6,185 nt of DNA, taken from the NCBI GenBank assembly GCA_023387235.1, contig JAEWIJ010000010.1, positions 1-6,185 on the forward strand. Direction: 5' to 3'. Of the stretch, positions 1-5,952 are shown one piece after another. A model generated the notes under the pieces. The model was not told the DNA's origin. It was given only the letters and a program-made list of their open reading frames with translations, and searched no databases. The DNA comes from Pseudomonadota bacterium. Lineage in GTDB: Bacteria; Pseudomonadota; Alphaproteobacteria; Rhizobiales; Hyphomicrobiaceae. How positions within the stretch are numbered: the first letter of the stretch is position 1; each line of letters begins with the position of its first letter. The position numbers were made by a program, and so were the translations under genes.

Positions 1-56
1 CTCCCGAACCCACCCGTATTTATGGACTGAGAGTTCGCCGCGAGCGCCGTCATGTC
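1..56. other. Window edge, no gene assigned
   Basis: No reading frame here can be recognised. One plus frame reaches a stop at 28-30 after nine codons and could be the tail of an off-window gene, but the peptide is too short to judge. A minus-strand ATG at 51-53, preceded by a purine-rich GGGGAGAAGG stretch, could begin a gene running off the left edge, but only about 17 codons are visible and they look like nothing known. Confidence 0.3.
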
Positions 57-172
57 CCTTCTCCCCGTCCTTTACGGTGAGAAGGTTAGGATGAGGGGCG
101 GCACAATCGCTGACGTTCGTGTGTGCCGCCGCCCGTCACCCTAGCCCTCTCCCCGCAAGGGCGGGGAGAGGG
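57..172. repeat. Large imperfect inverted repeat with nested hairpins
   Basis: The left arm (57-104) and right arm (123-172) are imperfect reverse complements, so the whole block can fold into one long stem. Its centre has a perfect 8-bp match, GGCGGCAC (97-104) with GTGCCGCC (123-130). Each arm is also a hairpin by itself. In the left arm, 57-68 pairs with 74-85, with 11 of 12 positions matching and a 5-nt loop. In the right arm, CCCTCTCCCCGC (145-156) pairs perfectly with 161-172 around the loop AAGG. Such CTCTCCCCGC/GCGGGGAGAG palindromes are familiar dispersed intergenic repeats in alphaproteobacteria, and RIME-like elements of rhizobia are a comparable class. Membership of a named family is inference. 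It lies beyond the hppA terminator and is probably not essential to that gene. Confidence 0.75.
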
Positions 173-177
173 GATAA

Positions 178-211
178 GAACGTAAAACGCGACGCCCTTT
201 CGAGCGCCGCG
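178..211 (-). terminator. Intrinsic terminator of hppA
   Basis: On the minus strand an 8-bp GC stem, CGCGGCGC with GCGTCGCG (one G-U pair), closes an 8-nt loop. It is followed directly by TTTT and then ACGTTCTTAT, the usual form of a Rho-independent terminator. It starts 87 nt past the hppA stop and has the right orientation. On the plus strand the same stem would contain an A-C mismatch and lack a T tract, so it should act on minus-strand transcripts only. Confidence 0.65.
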
Positions 212-233
212 ATTCTATCGTCCAGGCGTGGTC

Positions 234-290
234 GCCGCCGCCATGGCTCCACGGAAGAAGGCGAAGCACCTCTTCCCAGCAGGCGGCGGC
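234..290. repeat. GC-rich inverted repeat just after the hppA stop
   Basis: GCCGCCGCC (234-242) and GGCGGCGGC (282-290) are perfect 9-bp inverted arms. Between them, GGAAGA (253-258) and TCTTCC (271-276) can form an inner 6-bp stem. The structure begins 8 bases beyond the hppA stop codon and has no T tract on the minus strand. It may protect the 3' end of the hppA message or assist the terminator at 178-211. That role is inferred. Confidence 0.4.
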
Positions 291-297
291 AAACCAA

Positions 298-2436
298 TCA
301 ATGCGCCAAAATCGCGAGCAGCAGGAGCGCCACGATGTTGGTGATCTTGATCATCGGGTTCACGGCGGGACCGGCGGTGTCCTTGTAGGGATCGCCGACC
401 GTATCACCGGTGACCGAGGCCTTGTGCGCCTCGGAGCCCTTGAGGTGCTTGACGCCGTCCTTGTCGACGAAACCGTCCTCGAAGGCCTTCTTGGCGTTGT
501 CCCAGGCACCGCCGCCGGCCGTCATGGAGATGGCGACGAAGAGGCCCGTGACGATGACGCCGAGCAGCATGGCGCCGAGCGCGGCGAAGGCGTTGCCCGT
601 GCCGGCGATCCACTTCACGAGGAAGAAGCAGGCGATCGGCGAGAGGACAGGCAGCAGCGACGGCACGATCATTTCCTTGATCGCGGCGCGCGTCAGCATG
701 TCGACGGCGCGGGCATAGTCGGGCTTGTCGGTGCCCTTCATGATGCCCGGCTTCTCCTTGAACTGGCGGCGCACTTCCTCGACGATCGAGGAGGCGGCGC
801 GGCCGACGGCAGTCATCGCGATGCCGCCGAAGAGGTACGGCAGCAGGCCGCCGAACAGCAGGCCGACGACGACGTACGGATTCGACAGCGAGAAGTCGAC
901 CGTCAGATTGTGGAACATCGACCCCGGCTGCGCCTGACTTATGAAGTACTTCAAGTCTTCATTGTAGGCCGCGAACAGCACCAATGCGCCGAGACCGGCC
1001 GAGCCGATCGCGTAGCCCTTGGTGACCGCCTTCGTAGTGTTGCCGACGGCGTCGAGCGCGTCGGTCGTGCGGCGGATCTCCTTCGGCAGGCCCGCCATCT
1101 CGGCGATGCCGCCGGCGTTGTCGGTGACCGGGCCGAAGGCATCGAGCGCCACGACCATGCCGGCGAGCGCAAGCATGGTCGTCACCGCGATCGCGATCCC
1201 GAAGAGGCCGGCGAGCTTGAAGGTGACGATGATGCCCGCGACAATGATGATCGCTGGCAGCGCCGTCGCCTCGAGGCTGACCGCGAGGCCCTGGATCACG
1301 TTCGTGCCGTGGCCGGTGACGGAGGCCTGGCTGATCGAGCGCACGGGGCGATAGCCGATGCCCGTGTAGTACTCGGTCACGACGATGATCAGCGCGGTCA
1401 CCGCGAGGCCGACCGCGCCGCACCAGAAGAGATCCATGCCGGTGAAGGTGACGCCGCCGGTCGTCTTGAAGACCGTGCCCATGCCGAGCATGTAGTCGGT
1501 GAGCGGGTAGAGCGCGATGAGCGAGAGGACGCCCGTGGCGATGATGCCCTTGTAGAGCGCACCCATGATTGACTGGTTGGCGCCGAGGCGGACGAAATAC
1601 GTGCCGATGATCGACGTCACGACGCAGATGCCGCAGATCGCCAGCGGGAAGATCATGAGGCTGCTGACGACGGGCTGGCCGACGAAGTAGATGGCCGCGA
1701 GCACCATGGTGGCGACGACCGTCACCGCGTAGGTCTCGAAGAGGTCGGCCGCCATGCCGGCGCAGTCACCGACGTTGTCGCCGACGTTGTCGGCGATCGT
1801 CGCGGGGTTGCGCGGATCGTCCTCGGGGATGCCGGCTTCGACCTTGCCGACGAGATCACCGCCGACGTCGGCGCCCTTCGTGAAGATGCCGCCGCCGAGA
1901 CGAGCGAAAATCGAGATGAGCGAGGCGCCGAAGCCGAGGGCGACGAGCGAGTCGATCACCGTGCGGCTGGTCGGGCCGTAGCCCATCATGCCGGTCAGGA
2001 TGCCGAAGTAGACGACCACGCCGAGGAGCGCGAGGCCGGCGACAAGCAAGCCGGTCACCGCACCCGCACGGAAGGCCATCGAAAGACCGTCCGCGAGCGA
2101 GACCGTCGATGCCTGCGCCGTGCGGACGTTGGCGCGCACCGAGACGTGCATGCCGACGAAACCTGCGAGGCCCGAGAGCACGGCACCGATCAAGAAGCCG
2201 ATGGCCACGAGCCAGCCGAGGAACAGTCCGACGATGATGAAGATGGGAACGCCCGCGATGGCGATCGTCTGGTACTGGCGCGTGAGGTAGGCCTGGGCGC
2301 CTTCCTGGATCGCGCCGGCGATCTCCTGCATGCGCGCGTTGCCGGCGTCCGACGCCATCACGGCGCGTATCGTGAACGCGCCATAGGCAATCGAAAGCAG
2401 GCCACAGATGATGATGGCCCACAAGATGGACTGCAT
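298..2436 (-). CDS. hppA: K+-independent membrane H+-translocating pyrophosphatase
   Basis: This integral membrane enzyme hydrolyses cytoplasmic pyrophosphate to phosphate and uses the energy to pump protons across the membrane. The 712-residue length and roughly 16 hydrophobic segments fit the family. Substrate-binding motifs are intact: DVGGDLVGK at 190-198, the acidic EDDPRNPATIADNVGDNVGD stretch at 205-224, and GDTVGDPYKDTAGPAVNP at 677-694 with Asp678, Asp682, Lys685 and Asp686. GNTTKAVTKG at 465-474 has Lys469 and Thr472 where K+-dependent enzymes usually have Ala and Gly, which marks the K+-independent proton-pumping class. The ATG at 2436 opens directly into the first membrane segment (MQSILWAIIICGLL), and a GGGGAG ribosome site lies 10 nt upstream. 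The gene appears to be transcribed alone, with its own terminator at 178-211. No frameshift or missing motif was seen. A sodium-pumping pyrophosphatase is unlikely, because known ones are K+-dependent. Confidence 0.97.
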   Translation of the reverse strand: MQSILWAIIICGLLSIAYGAFTIRAVMASDAGNARMQEIAGAIQEGAQAYLTRQYQTIAIAGVPIFIIVGLFLGWLVAIGFLIGAVLSGLAGFVGMHVSVRANVRTAQASTVSLADGLSMAFRAGAVTGLLVAGLALLGVVVYFGILTGMMGYGPTSRTVIDSLVALGFGASLISIFARLGGGIFTKGADVGGDLVGKVEAGIPEDDPRNPATIADNVGDNVGDCAGMAADLFETYAVTVVATMVLAAIYFVGQPVVSSLMIFPLAICGICVVTSIIGTYFVRLGANQSIMGALYKGIIATGVLSLIALYPLTDYMLGMGTVFKTTGGVTFTGMDLFWCGAVGLAVTALIIVVTEYYTGIGYRPVRSISQASVTGHGTNVIQGLAVSLEATALPAIIIVAGIIVTFKLAGLFGIAIAVTTMLALAGMVVALDAFGPVTDNAGGIAEMAGLPKEIRRTTDALDAVGNTTKAVTKGYAIGSAGLGALVLFAAYNEDLKYFISQAQPGSMFHNLTVDFSLSNPYVVVGLLFGGLLPYLFGGIAMTAVGRAASSIVEEVRRQFKEKPGIMKGTDKPDYARAVDMLTRAAIKEMIVPSLLPVLSPIACFFLVKWIAGTGNAFAALGAMLLGVIVTGLFVAISMTAGGGAWDNAKKAFEDGFVDKDGVKHLKGSEAHKASVTGDTVGDPYKDTAGPAVNPMIKITNIVALLLLAILAH

Positions 2437-2793
2437 GGGTAGAGTGCTCCCCGTTGGTCAGATGCCCCCTTCAGGGCTCGAAGTGCGCGCGGCCGTGGTG
2501 CTGCCACCATGATCGCGGAACGCACGGCAAAGCGAAAACCCCGCAGCGCTCCGGCTGCCGCTGGCCTGCCGGTCCGATGCAAGGAAAGACGTCATGGCGC
2601 CGCCCGGCGCGCAATGCCGGCTCCCGCCGTCAGTACGCGCCCGGTCGGGATTGGCGGGCGGACCATGCCAAAACAGGTGCCGCTATGCAACATTCAATGG
2701 TGTGTCTTTAGTCGCGCTTGCACGGAATTGCAGCATCGGGGCCGCGGCGGGAGGCCGCCGTGCCACAGATTGAGGAGCCGCAGCGAGGCTTTG
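2437..2793. other. Gap between the SDR gene and hppA
   Basis: No convincing gene was found in 357 bases. Open frames here are Arg/Pro/Ala-rich and look like chance products of GC-rich DNA. The gap should hold the hppA promoter. The only candidate I see on the minus strand is TTGAAT (2692-2697) with a poor TTTTGG-like -10 about 18 nt downstream, too weak to call. A 6-bp hairpin (2745-2750 with 2755-2760) lies 33 nt past the SDR stop but has no T tract, so it is at best a weak terminator. A small 5-bp hairpin (2496-2509) lies in the probable hppA leader. Confidence 0.5.
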
Positions 2794-3600
2794 TCAGTTG
2801 CGGGGCGAGCCCACGGTGGTCGCCGCGCCGCCGGTTGCTGTCCGTCCGCCGTCTACGACGTATTGCGCGCCCGTGATCCCGCTGGCGAGGTCCGAGCATA
2901 GGAAAAGGACCGTACTCGCGATTTCGTCCACGGTGGCGTAGCGCCCCATGGGAATAGATGCCTGATAGCGCGCGCTGACGGCCTCGGCGTCGGACGGATT
3001 GATCATCGCCTCGATGGAATGGATCATGCGCGTGTCGACCGGTCCAGGTAGGACGGCGTTCACACGAATGCCCTGGCGCGCGACCTCGCCGGAAACGGAT
3101 TTGGTCAGCCCGATGACGGCATGCTTCGTGGCGACATAGGGGCCGAGACCCGGCGTGCCCGTGATGCCGGCGACCGATGCCGTATTGACGATGGCGCCGC
3201 TGCCCTGGGCGATCATGACCGGCAGGACGTGCCGCAGGCCCAAAAAGACGCCTTTGAGGTTCACGCCGATGACCGCGTCGAATGTCGCCTCGTCATATTC
3301 GGCGATCGGCGCCACTTTTCCCTCGATGCCGGCATTGTTGAAGAAAGCATCGATCCGGCCATAAGCGTCGACAGCCGCCTTGACGTAGCGGGCGACGTCG
3401 GTGGACCGCGTGACATCCGCGGCGACGGCGAGCGCCTCGCCTCCCTTGCCGCGGATCTCCTCGGCGATCTTCTCCACGCCTCCGGCATCGCGATCGACGG
3501 CGACGACCTTGGCGCCGCGCGCTGCGAAGGCGAGGGCGGCGGCGCGGCCGATGCCGTTCGCGGCGCCGGTGATAACGGCAACTTGCCCGCTGAAGTCCAT
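2794..3600 (-). CDS. Classical short-chain dehydrogenase/reductase (FabG-like)
   Basis: This is a predicted soluble NAD(P)-dependent oxidoreductase of 268 residues, a normal size for classical SDRs. The Rossmann cofactor motif TGAANGIG is at 11-18, with Asp62 for adenine contact, NNAG at 88-91, and the catalytic set Asn114, Ser142, Tyr155 and Lys159 (YVATK). A PGPVDT motif follows at 185-190. Asp36 at the end of the second strand favours NAD(H) over NADP(H). The frame is open upstream to 3714, but the ATG at 3600 is preferred. It has a GGAGAG ribosome site about 7 nt before it, starts the domain at the usual place (MDFSGQVAVITG), and the upstream residues look non-coding. The last 15 residues, rich in Gly, Ala and Thr, extend past the usual VVDGG end. 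Motifs alone cannot give the substrate. Neighbours do not help: hppA lies 357 bases downstream and the bactofilin gene is divergent. Confidence 0.93.
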   Translation of the reverse strand: MDFSGQVAVITGAANGIGRAAALAFAARGAKVVAVDRDAGGVEKIAEEIRGKGGEALAVAADVTRSTDVARYVKAAVDAYGRIDAFFNNAGIEGKVAPIAEYDEATFDAVIGVNLKGVFLGLRHVLPVMIAQGSGAIVNTASVAGITGTPGLGPYVATKHAVIGLTKSVSGEVARQGIRVNAVLPGPVDTRMIHSIEAMINPSDAEAVSARYQASIPMGRYATVDEIASTVLFLCSDLASGITGAQYVVDGGRTATGGAATTVGSPRN

Positions 3601-3670
3601 GGCGTTCTCTCCGCGATCGTCGTTGCATTCGGCGGGCTCTTCAGGGCCCGTGGCGTGCGTCGCAGCAGGT

Positions 3671-3699
3671 AGATTTGCAGGGGGCTCGCGTGTCGTCAA
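3671..3699 (-). promoter_or_regulatory. Candidate sigma-70-type promoter of the SDR gene
   Basis: On the minus strand TTGACG (3694-3699) is followed after 17 nt by AAATCT (3671-3676). The -35 is good and the -10 mediocre. Transcription would start about 65 nt before the ATG at 3600, which also argues against the longer reading frame that begins upstream of this site. This is a pattern match only. Confidence 0.3.
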
Positions 3700-3875
3700 T
3701 GCAGGCACGCGCAAGGCATTGTGCCCCCCTGCCCGAAGGTCGTTCGCGCACGGACGGCATTCATACGTCCTTCAGCTTATGCTCCGCGAAAAGACACATT
3801 TCGACCATCGCCCCATGTTTCGCTCCGTCAGCGGCACTATCGATGTCGCTTGGCAAAAAGATACGGGGGCCAGAA

Positions 3876-4427
3876 ATGTTCACGCGTAATGGTTCGACCT
3901 CACCCAAGGCGTCTGCGGAGCCGCAGCGCCTCGACGCCATGCGGCTTCAGCCGGTGTCGCCGATATCCGGGCGGACGCCGGGCGAGCCGCCGCCGACGCC
4001 GCATCATCAGGCTCCTGTCGAGACAGTAATCCCGACCGGACCCGCCAACGACGGTTCGGGCAGCGGCATTTCCATCATCGGCCAGGATCTGACGATCATC
4101 GGCCAGGGCCTCAGGATCATCTCGAAGGGCAAGATTCGCGTCGAAGGGGAAATCCAGGGTGACGTGCTCGGCACCGAGGTCATCATCGGCGATGTCGGCA
4201 AGGTCACGGGCGTCGTCTCGGCCGAGACGATCACGGTCTTCGGCTCGATCATGGGCACGATCCGCGGCATCAGGGTGCTTCTCGAGTCCGGCGCGAGGGT
4301 CGAAGGCGACGTGCACCATCAGACGCTGAGCGTCGACGAGGGCGCGCAGCTCGAAGGGCGCGTTCGCCGTGCGCAGAGCGCCGACGAACTCAAGCCGGAG
4401 CTCAACGAGCGGCCGGCCCCGACCTGA
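3876..4427 (+). CDS. Bactofilin (polymer-forming cytoskeletal protein)
   Basis: Bactofilins are small proteins that polymerise without nucleotide into filaments that organise the envelope or position cell-wall enzymes. The 183-residue product has a disordered N-terminus rich in Pro, Ser and Gly (1-63). A beta-helix core follows at about 64-165, made of short repeated turns such as SIIGQDL, GKIRVEGEIQGDV, GKVTGVVSAETITVFGSIMG and ARVEGDV. A charged tail with several Glu and Arg residues ends the protein. The ATG at 3876 (MFTRNGST) is chosen because GGGGG ends 6 nt before it and the MFTRN opening fits rhizobial bactofilins. An in-frame ATG at 3843 lacks a ribosome site, and the open frame reaches back to 3675 through sequence shared with the SDR leader. 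The gene is divergent from the SDR gene and ends 30 nt before a strong terminator, so it is probably monocistronic. There is no membrane segment. Its cellular role cannot be read from context. Confidence 0.9.
   Translation: MFTRNGSTSPKASAEPQRLDAMRLQPVSPISGRTPGEPPPTPHHQAPVETVIPTGPANDGSGSGISIIGQDLTIIGQGLRIISKGKIRVEGEIQGDVLGTEVIIGDVGKVTGVVSAETITVFGSIMGTIRGIRVLLESGARVEGDVHHQTLSVDEGAQLEGRVRRAQSADELKPELNERPAPT
4074..4107 (+). repeat. 13-nt direct repeat inside the bactofilin gene
   Basis: ATCATCGGCCAGG occurs at 4074-4086 and again at 4095-4107, a period of 21 nt or seven codons. It encodes consecutive SIIGQDL and TIIGQGL turns at the start of the beta-helix core. Sequence identity at the DNA level suggests either a recent tandem duplication of one turn or selection for the same short motif. 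Confidence 0.7.
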
Positions 4428-4457
4428 TTTCGGCGCTACTGCTTTACCGAAAAGAGC

Positions 4458-4490
4458 AAGGCCCCGCCGAGTGACGGGGCCTTTCTTTAT
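4458..4490 (+). terminator. Intrinsic terminator of the bactofilin gene
   Basis: AAGGCCCCG (4458-4466) pairs perfectly with CGGGGCCTT (4475-4483) around an 8-nt loop. The T-rich TCTTTAT follows at once. This is a textbook Rho-independent terminator beginning 30 nt after the bactofilin stop codon. On the opposite strand the stem is followed by GCTCTTTT, so it might also act weakly on read-through from sodB. Confidence 0.88.
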
Positions 4491-4515
4491 TTCGTCGGGC
4501 GGATGCTTCCGCGCG

Positions 4516-4643
4516 CTAGAGCACGTCAGCGTTGGATGGAATCACCGGCCATCGTCCAGCGTGCTCTAGTTTAATGTTTGAGAGACTGATTCACGCTCTC
4601 GATGGAAGCGCCAGCGCTTCCATCTCGACCGATCAGGCTCTAG
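4516..4643. repeat. CTAG-bounded composite double palindrome
   Basis: Two adjacent palindromes share the ends CTAGAGC (4516-4522) and GCTCTAG (4637-4643). The first (4516-4569) has perfect 10-bp arms, CTAGAGCACG and CGTGCTCTAG, with a further broken stem inside (GATGG 4535-4539 with CCATC 4549-4553). The second (4581-4641) has outer pairings AGAG/CTCT and CTGAT/ATCAG, and a perfect 10-bp core, GATGGAAGCG (4601-4610) with CGCTTCCATC (4615-4624), around the loop CCAG. GATGGAA occurs in both modules (4535-4541 and 4601-4607), suggesting related units. The form matches dispersed intergenic palindromes of Hyphomicrobiales genomes, recalled from general knowledge and not searched. The block separates two convergent genes and could also hinder transcripts arriving from either side. 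Confidence 0.8.
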
Positions 4644-5233
4644 CCGAGCATTTCCTCGACGTGCTCCCAGTTCACGAGATTGTCGAACCAGGCCTCGAGA
4701 TACTTCGGGCGCGCGTTGCGATAGTCGATGTAGTAGCTGTGCTCCCACACGTCGACGCCGAGGATCGGCTGCGCGCCGTGCATGAGCGGGTTCTCGCCGT
4801 TCGGCGTCTTCTGGACCTCGAGCTTGCCGTTCTTTACCGCAAGCCACGCCCAGCCCGAGCCGAACTGGCCAACGCCCGCCGCAATAAAGTCCGCGCGGAC
4901 CTTGTCGAAGCCGCCGATCTCGCCGACGAGCTTCTCGAGCTTGCCCGGCAGCTTCTTGCCGCCGCCGCCCTTCTTCATCCACTTCCAGAAGTGGATGTGA
5001 TTGTAGTGCTGCCCGATGTTGTTGACGACCGGCGCGTCCTTGGCAGCGAACGCTTCCTTGCAGATGTCCTCGATGCTCTTGCCTTCGTACTTCGTACCGG
5101 GACCGGCGAACTTGTTGCCGTTGTCGACGTACGCGAGGTGATGCTTGTCGTGATGGAACTCGAGCGTCTCCTTCGACATGTACGGCGCGAGCGCGTCATA
5201 AGCGTAAGGCAGTTCGGGCAGCTTGAAGGTCAT
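4640..5233 (-). CDS. sodB: Superoxide dismutase, Fe/Mn family (Fe-like)
   Basis: This cytoplasmic enzyme converts superoxide to hydrogen peroxide and oxygen. The 197-residue product carries all four metal ligands, His27, His79, Asp161 and His165, the last two in DVWEHSYYIDY. The usual N-terminal helical hairpin (LPELPYAYDALAPYMS) and active-site Tyr35 (HHDKHHLAY) are present. Gln75 sits four residues before the second ligand (QHYNH), and there is a Gly at 146 instead of the Mn-type Gln. This pattern favours iron, although some family members accept either metal. No signal peptide is seen. The ATG at 5233 has AGGAG 8 nt upstream; a longer in-frame start at 5287 would add 18 residues that do not resemble the family. 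The gene ends with TAG, unlike the other complete genes here, which use TGA. That stop lies within the CTAG of the adjoining palindrome. It appears to be transcribed alone. Confidence 0.95.
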   Translation of the reverse strand: MTFKLPELPYAYDALAPYMSKETLEFHHDKHHLAYVDNGNKFAGPGTKYEGKSIEDICKEAFAAKDAPVVNNIGQHYNHIHFWKWMKKGGGGKKLPGKLEKLVGEIGGFDKVRADFIAAGVGQFGSGWAWLAVKNGKLEVQKTPNGENPLMHGAQPILGVDVWEHSYYIDYRNARPKYLEAWFDNLVNWEHVEEMLG

Positions 5234-5331
5234 GGGGGCATCTCCTGTCGGTACTGGATTGGTTCGGCCTGGAAATGGTCGCGGCACGCGCGCAATCGAT
5301 AGAATTGAGCGAGGGCTGGTCTCGCTTGGTC

Positions 5332-5360
5332 ATATGTCGGATCGCGGCGGCAGTGTGCAA
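5332..5360 (-). promoter_or_regulatory. Candidate sodB promoter
   Basis: On the minus strand TTGCAC (5355-5360) is followed after 17 nt by ACATAT (5332-5337), giving a leader of about 90 nt before the sodB start. Both boxes match the sigma-70 consensus only partly, though TTGC-type -35 boxes are common in alphaproteobacteria. No clear Fur or Irr operator was seen near it. Confidence 0.25.
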
Positions 5361-5532
5361 GCGTTCTCGACGATGCAGTGGGGTGCTCGGCGCATAGCGC
5401 GTCTCTCCGCTAAGCGCTTCGCTGAAACGAAGGTTCCCGATGGCTCGCGGCGCGCGGACATCGGCTCGGCCGGGCGTCTGCCGGTAGAGCGTCGGTTTCT
5501 GCCCCCTCTTAACTTGTTGGTGAGAATTCAAC

Positions 5533-5568
5533 TGCGTGCCCACGCAAAATGCGTGTCGTTCAGGACAC
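5533..5568. repeat. Mutually exclusive hairpin cluster
   Basis: TGCGTG (5533-5538), CACGCA (5541-5546) and TGCGTG (5550-5555) lie in a row, so the middle segment can pair perfectly with either neighbour but not both. A third stem, GTGTC (5553-5557) with GACAC (5564-5568), competes with the right-hand pairing. Such an arrangement can act as an RNA switch or as a protein-binding palindrome. No function can be assigned. Confidence 0.45.
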
Positions 5569-5682
5569 AATGTGACTCTTTACGAACGCCGCACACGGTC
5601 AGCGGACTGGTTTCAACTCCAGGTTGTTAGACCACGAACACGCCGAAACATAAAGGTCAAGCACCTAGTCGAGTCGTGCGGC

Positions 5683-5703
5683 GAGTCCTCCAGTCGAGGG
5701 CTC
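5683..5703 (+). repeat. Intergenic hairpin with a T stretch nearby
   Basis: GAGTCCTC (5683-5690) pairs with GAGGGCTC (5696-5703) over 8 bp, with one U-G pair and a 5-nt loop. TCTTTT follows 10 nt later (5714-5719), too far for a standard intrinsic terminator. AGTCGAG is repeated at 5667-5673 and 5692-5698. It could be the 3' part of a small RNA, but nothing confirms this. Confidence 0.3.
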
Positions 5704-5911
5704 ATCGTAGCGGTCTTTTGGGATGAACCTCTCATCTCATCGGGCCGTGGCGCAGGAAGCAAGCCCGGCGCTCAATGGTCCTGCCGCAGGCCGCGTAACC
5801 CAGTCAGTTCCCGCGTTGTTCAATCGCGTTCCCTCGTGACGGCGTGCGCTTGAGGCGCGTGCGTGCAGTTTCGAAGGAGCGTGAACCTGCCCGCCGCCGG
5901 GCTGCGCACTC

Positions 5912-5930
5912 TGCTTCCGCGCTGGAAGCA
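5912..5930 (+). promoter_or_regulatory. Leader hairpin before the porin gene
   Basis: TGCTTCC (5912-5918) pairs perfectly over 7 bp with GGAAGCA (5924-5930) around the loop GCGCT. It ends 22 nt before the first porin start codon and just before the GGAG ribosome site at 5939-5942. It could influence message stability or initiation. It has no T tract, so it is not a terminator. Confidence 0.45.
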
Positions 5931-5952
5931 TTGGAAATGGAGCACTAGAGAG

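Larger units (their letters stand above)
5234..5952. other. Long gap between sodB and the porin gene
   Basis: No protein gene was recognised in 719 bases. The open frames of about 60-135 codons encode Arg/Ser/Pro-rich sequences without known motifs or good ribosome sites, and they overlap on both strands. No tRNA-like cloverleaf was found. The middle part, about 5500-5750, looks less GC-rich than the neighbouring genes. The gap holds a possible sodB promoter, a cluster of competing hairpins (5533-5568), another hairpin (5683-5703) and a hairpin in the porin leader (5912-5930). A small RNA or a long porin leader is possible but unproven. Confidence 0.55.

Noticed and set aside
1..53. Possible minus-strand gene start at 53
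   Set aside because: A purine-rich stretch precedes the ATG, but the 17 visible codons are uninformative and that stretch belongs to the repeat starting at 57.
301..1572. 423-codon open frame on the plus strand opposite hppA
   Set aside because: It lies wholly antisense to a well-supported hppA gene. The protein is dominated by Arg, Asp, Glu, Gly and His, as expected from the mirror frame of a GC-rich gene, and has no known motif.
2745..2760. Hairpin after the SDR gene, considered as an intrinsic terminator
   Set aside because: The stem is only 6 bp and no T tract follows on the minus strand.
3601..3714. N-terminal extension of the SDR by 38 residues
   Set aside because: The extension is unlike SDR sequences and spans the best promoter candidate. 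The ATG at 3600 has a GGAGAG site and a standard Rossmann start.
3675..3875. N-terminal extension of the bactofilin by 67 residues
   Set aside because: It overlaps the SDR promoter and leader and lacks a ribosome site. The ATG at 3876 has GGGGG upstream and a family-like opening.
4532..5302. 256-codon plus-strand frame covering sodB
   Set aside because: It is antisense to sodB, which has every metal ligand and a ribosome site. The Leu/Ala/Val/Asp-rich product is a composition effect.
5600..5640. T-loop-like GGTTTCAACTCC, considered as a tRNA remnant
   Set aside because: The 5-bp stem and 7-nt loop of a T arm do not form, and no acceptor stem, anticodon arm or CCA end was found nearby.
5223..5853. 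Small plus-strand frames of 135 and 105 codons after sodB
   Set aside because: They have no recognisable motif, no convincing ribosome site and unlikely composition. One starts inside the sodB coding region.
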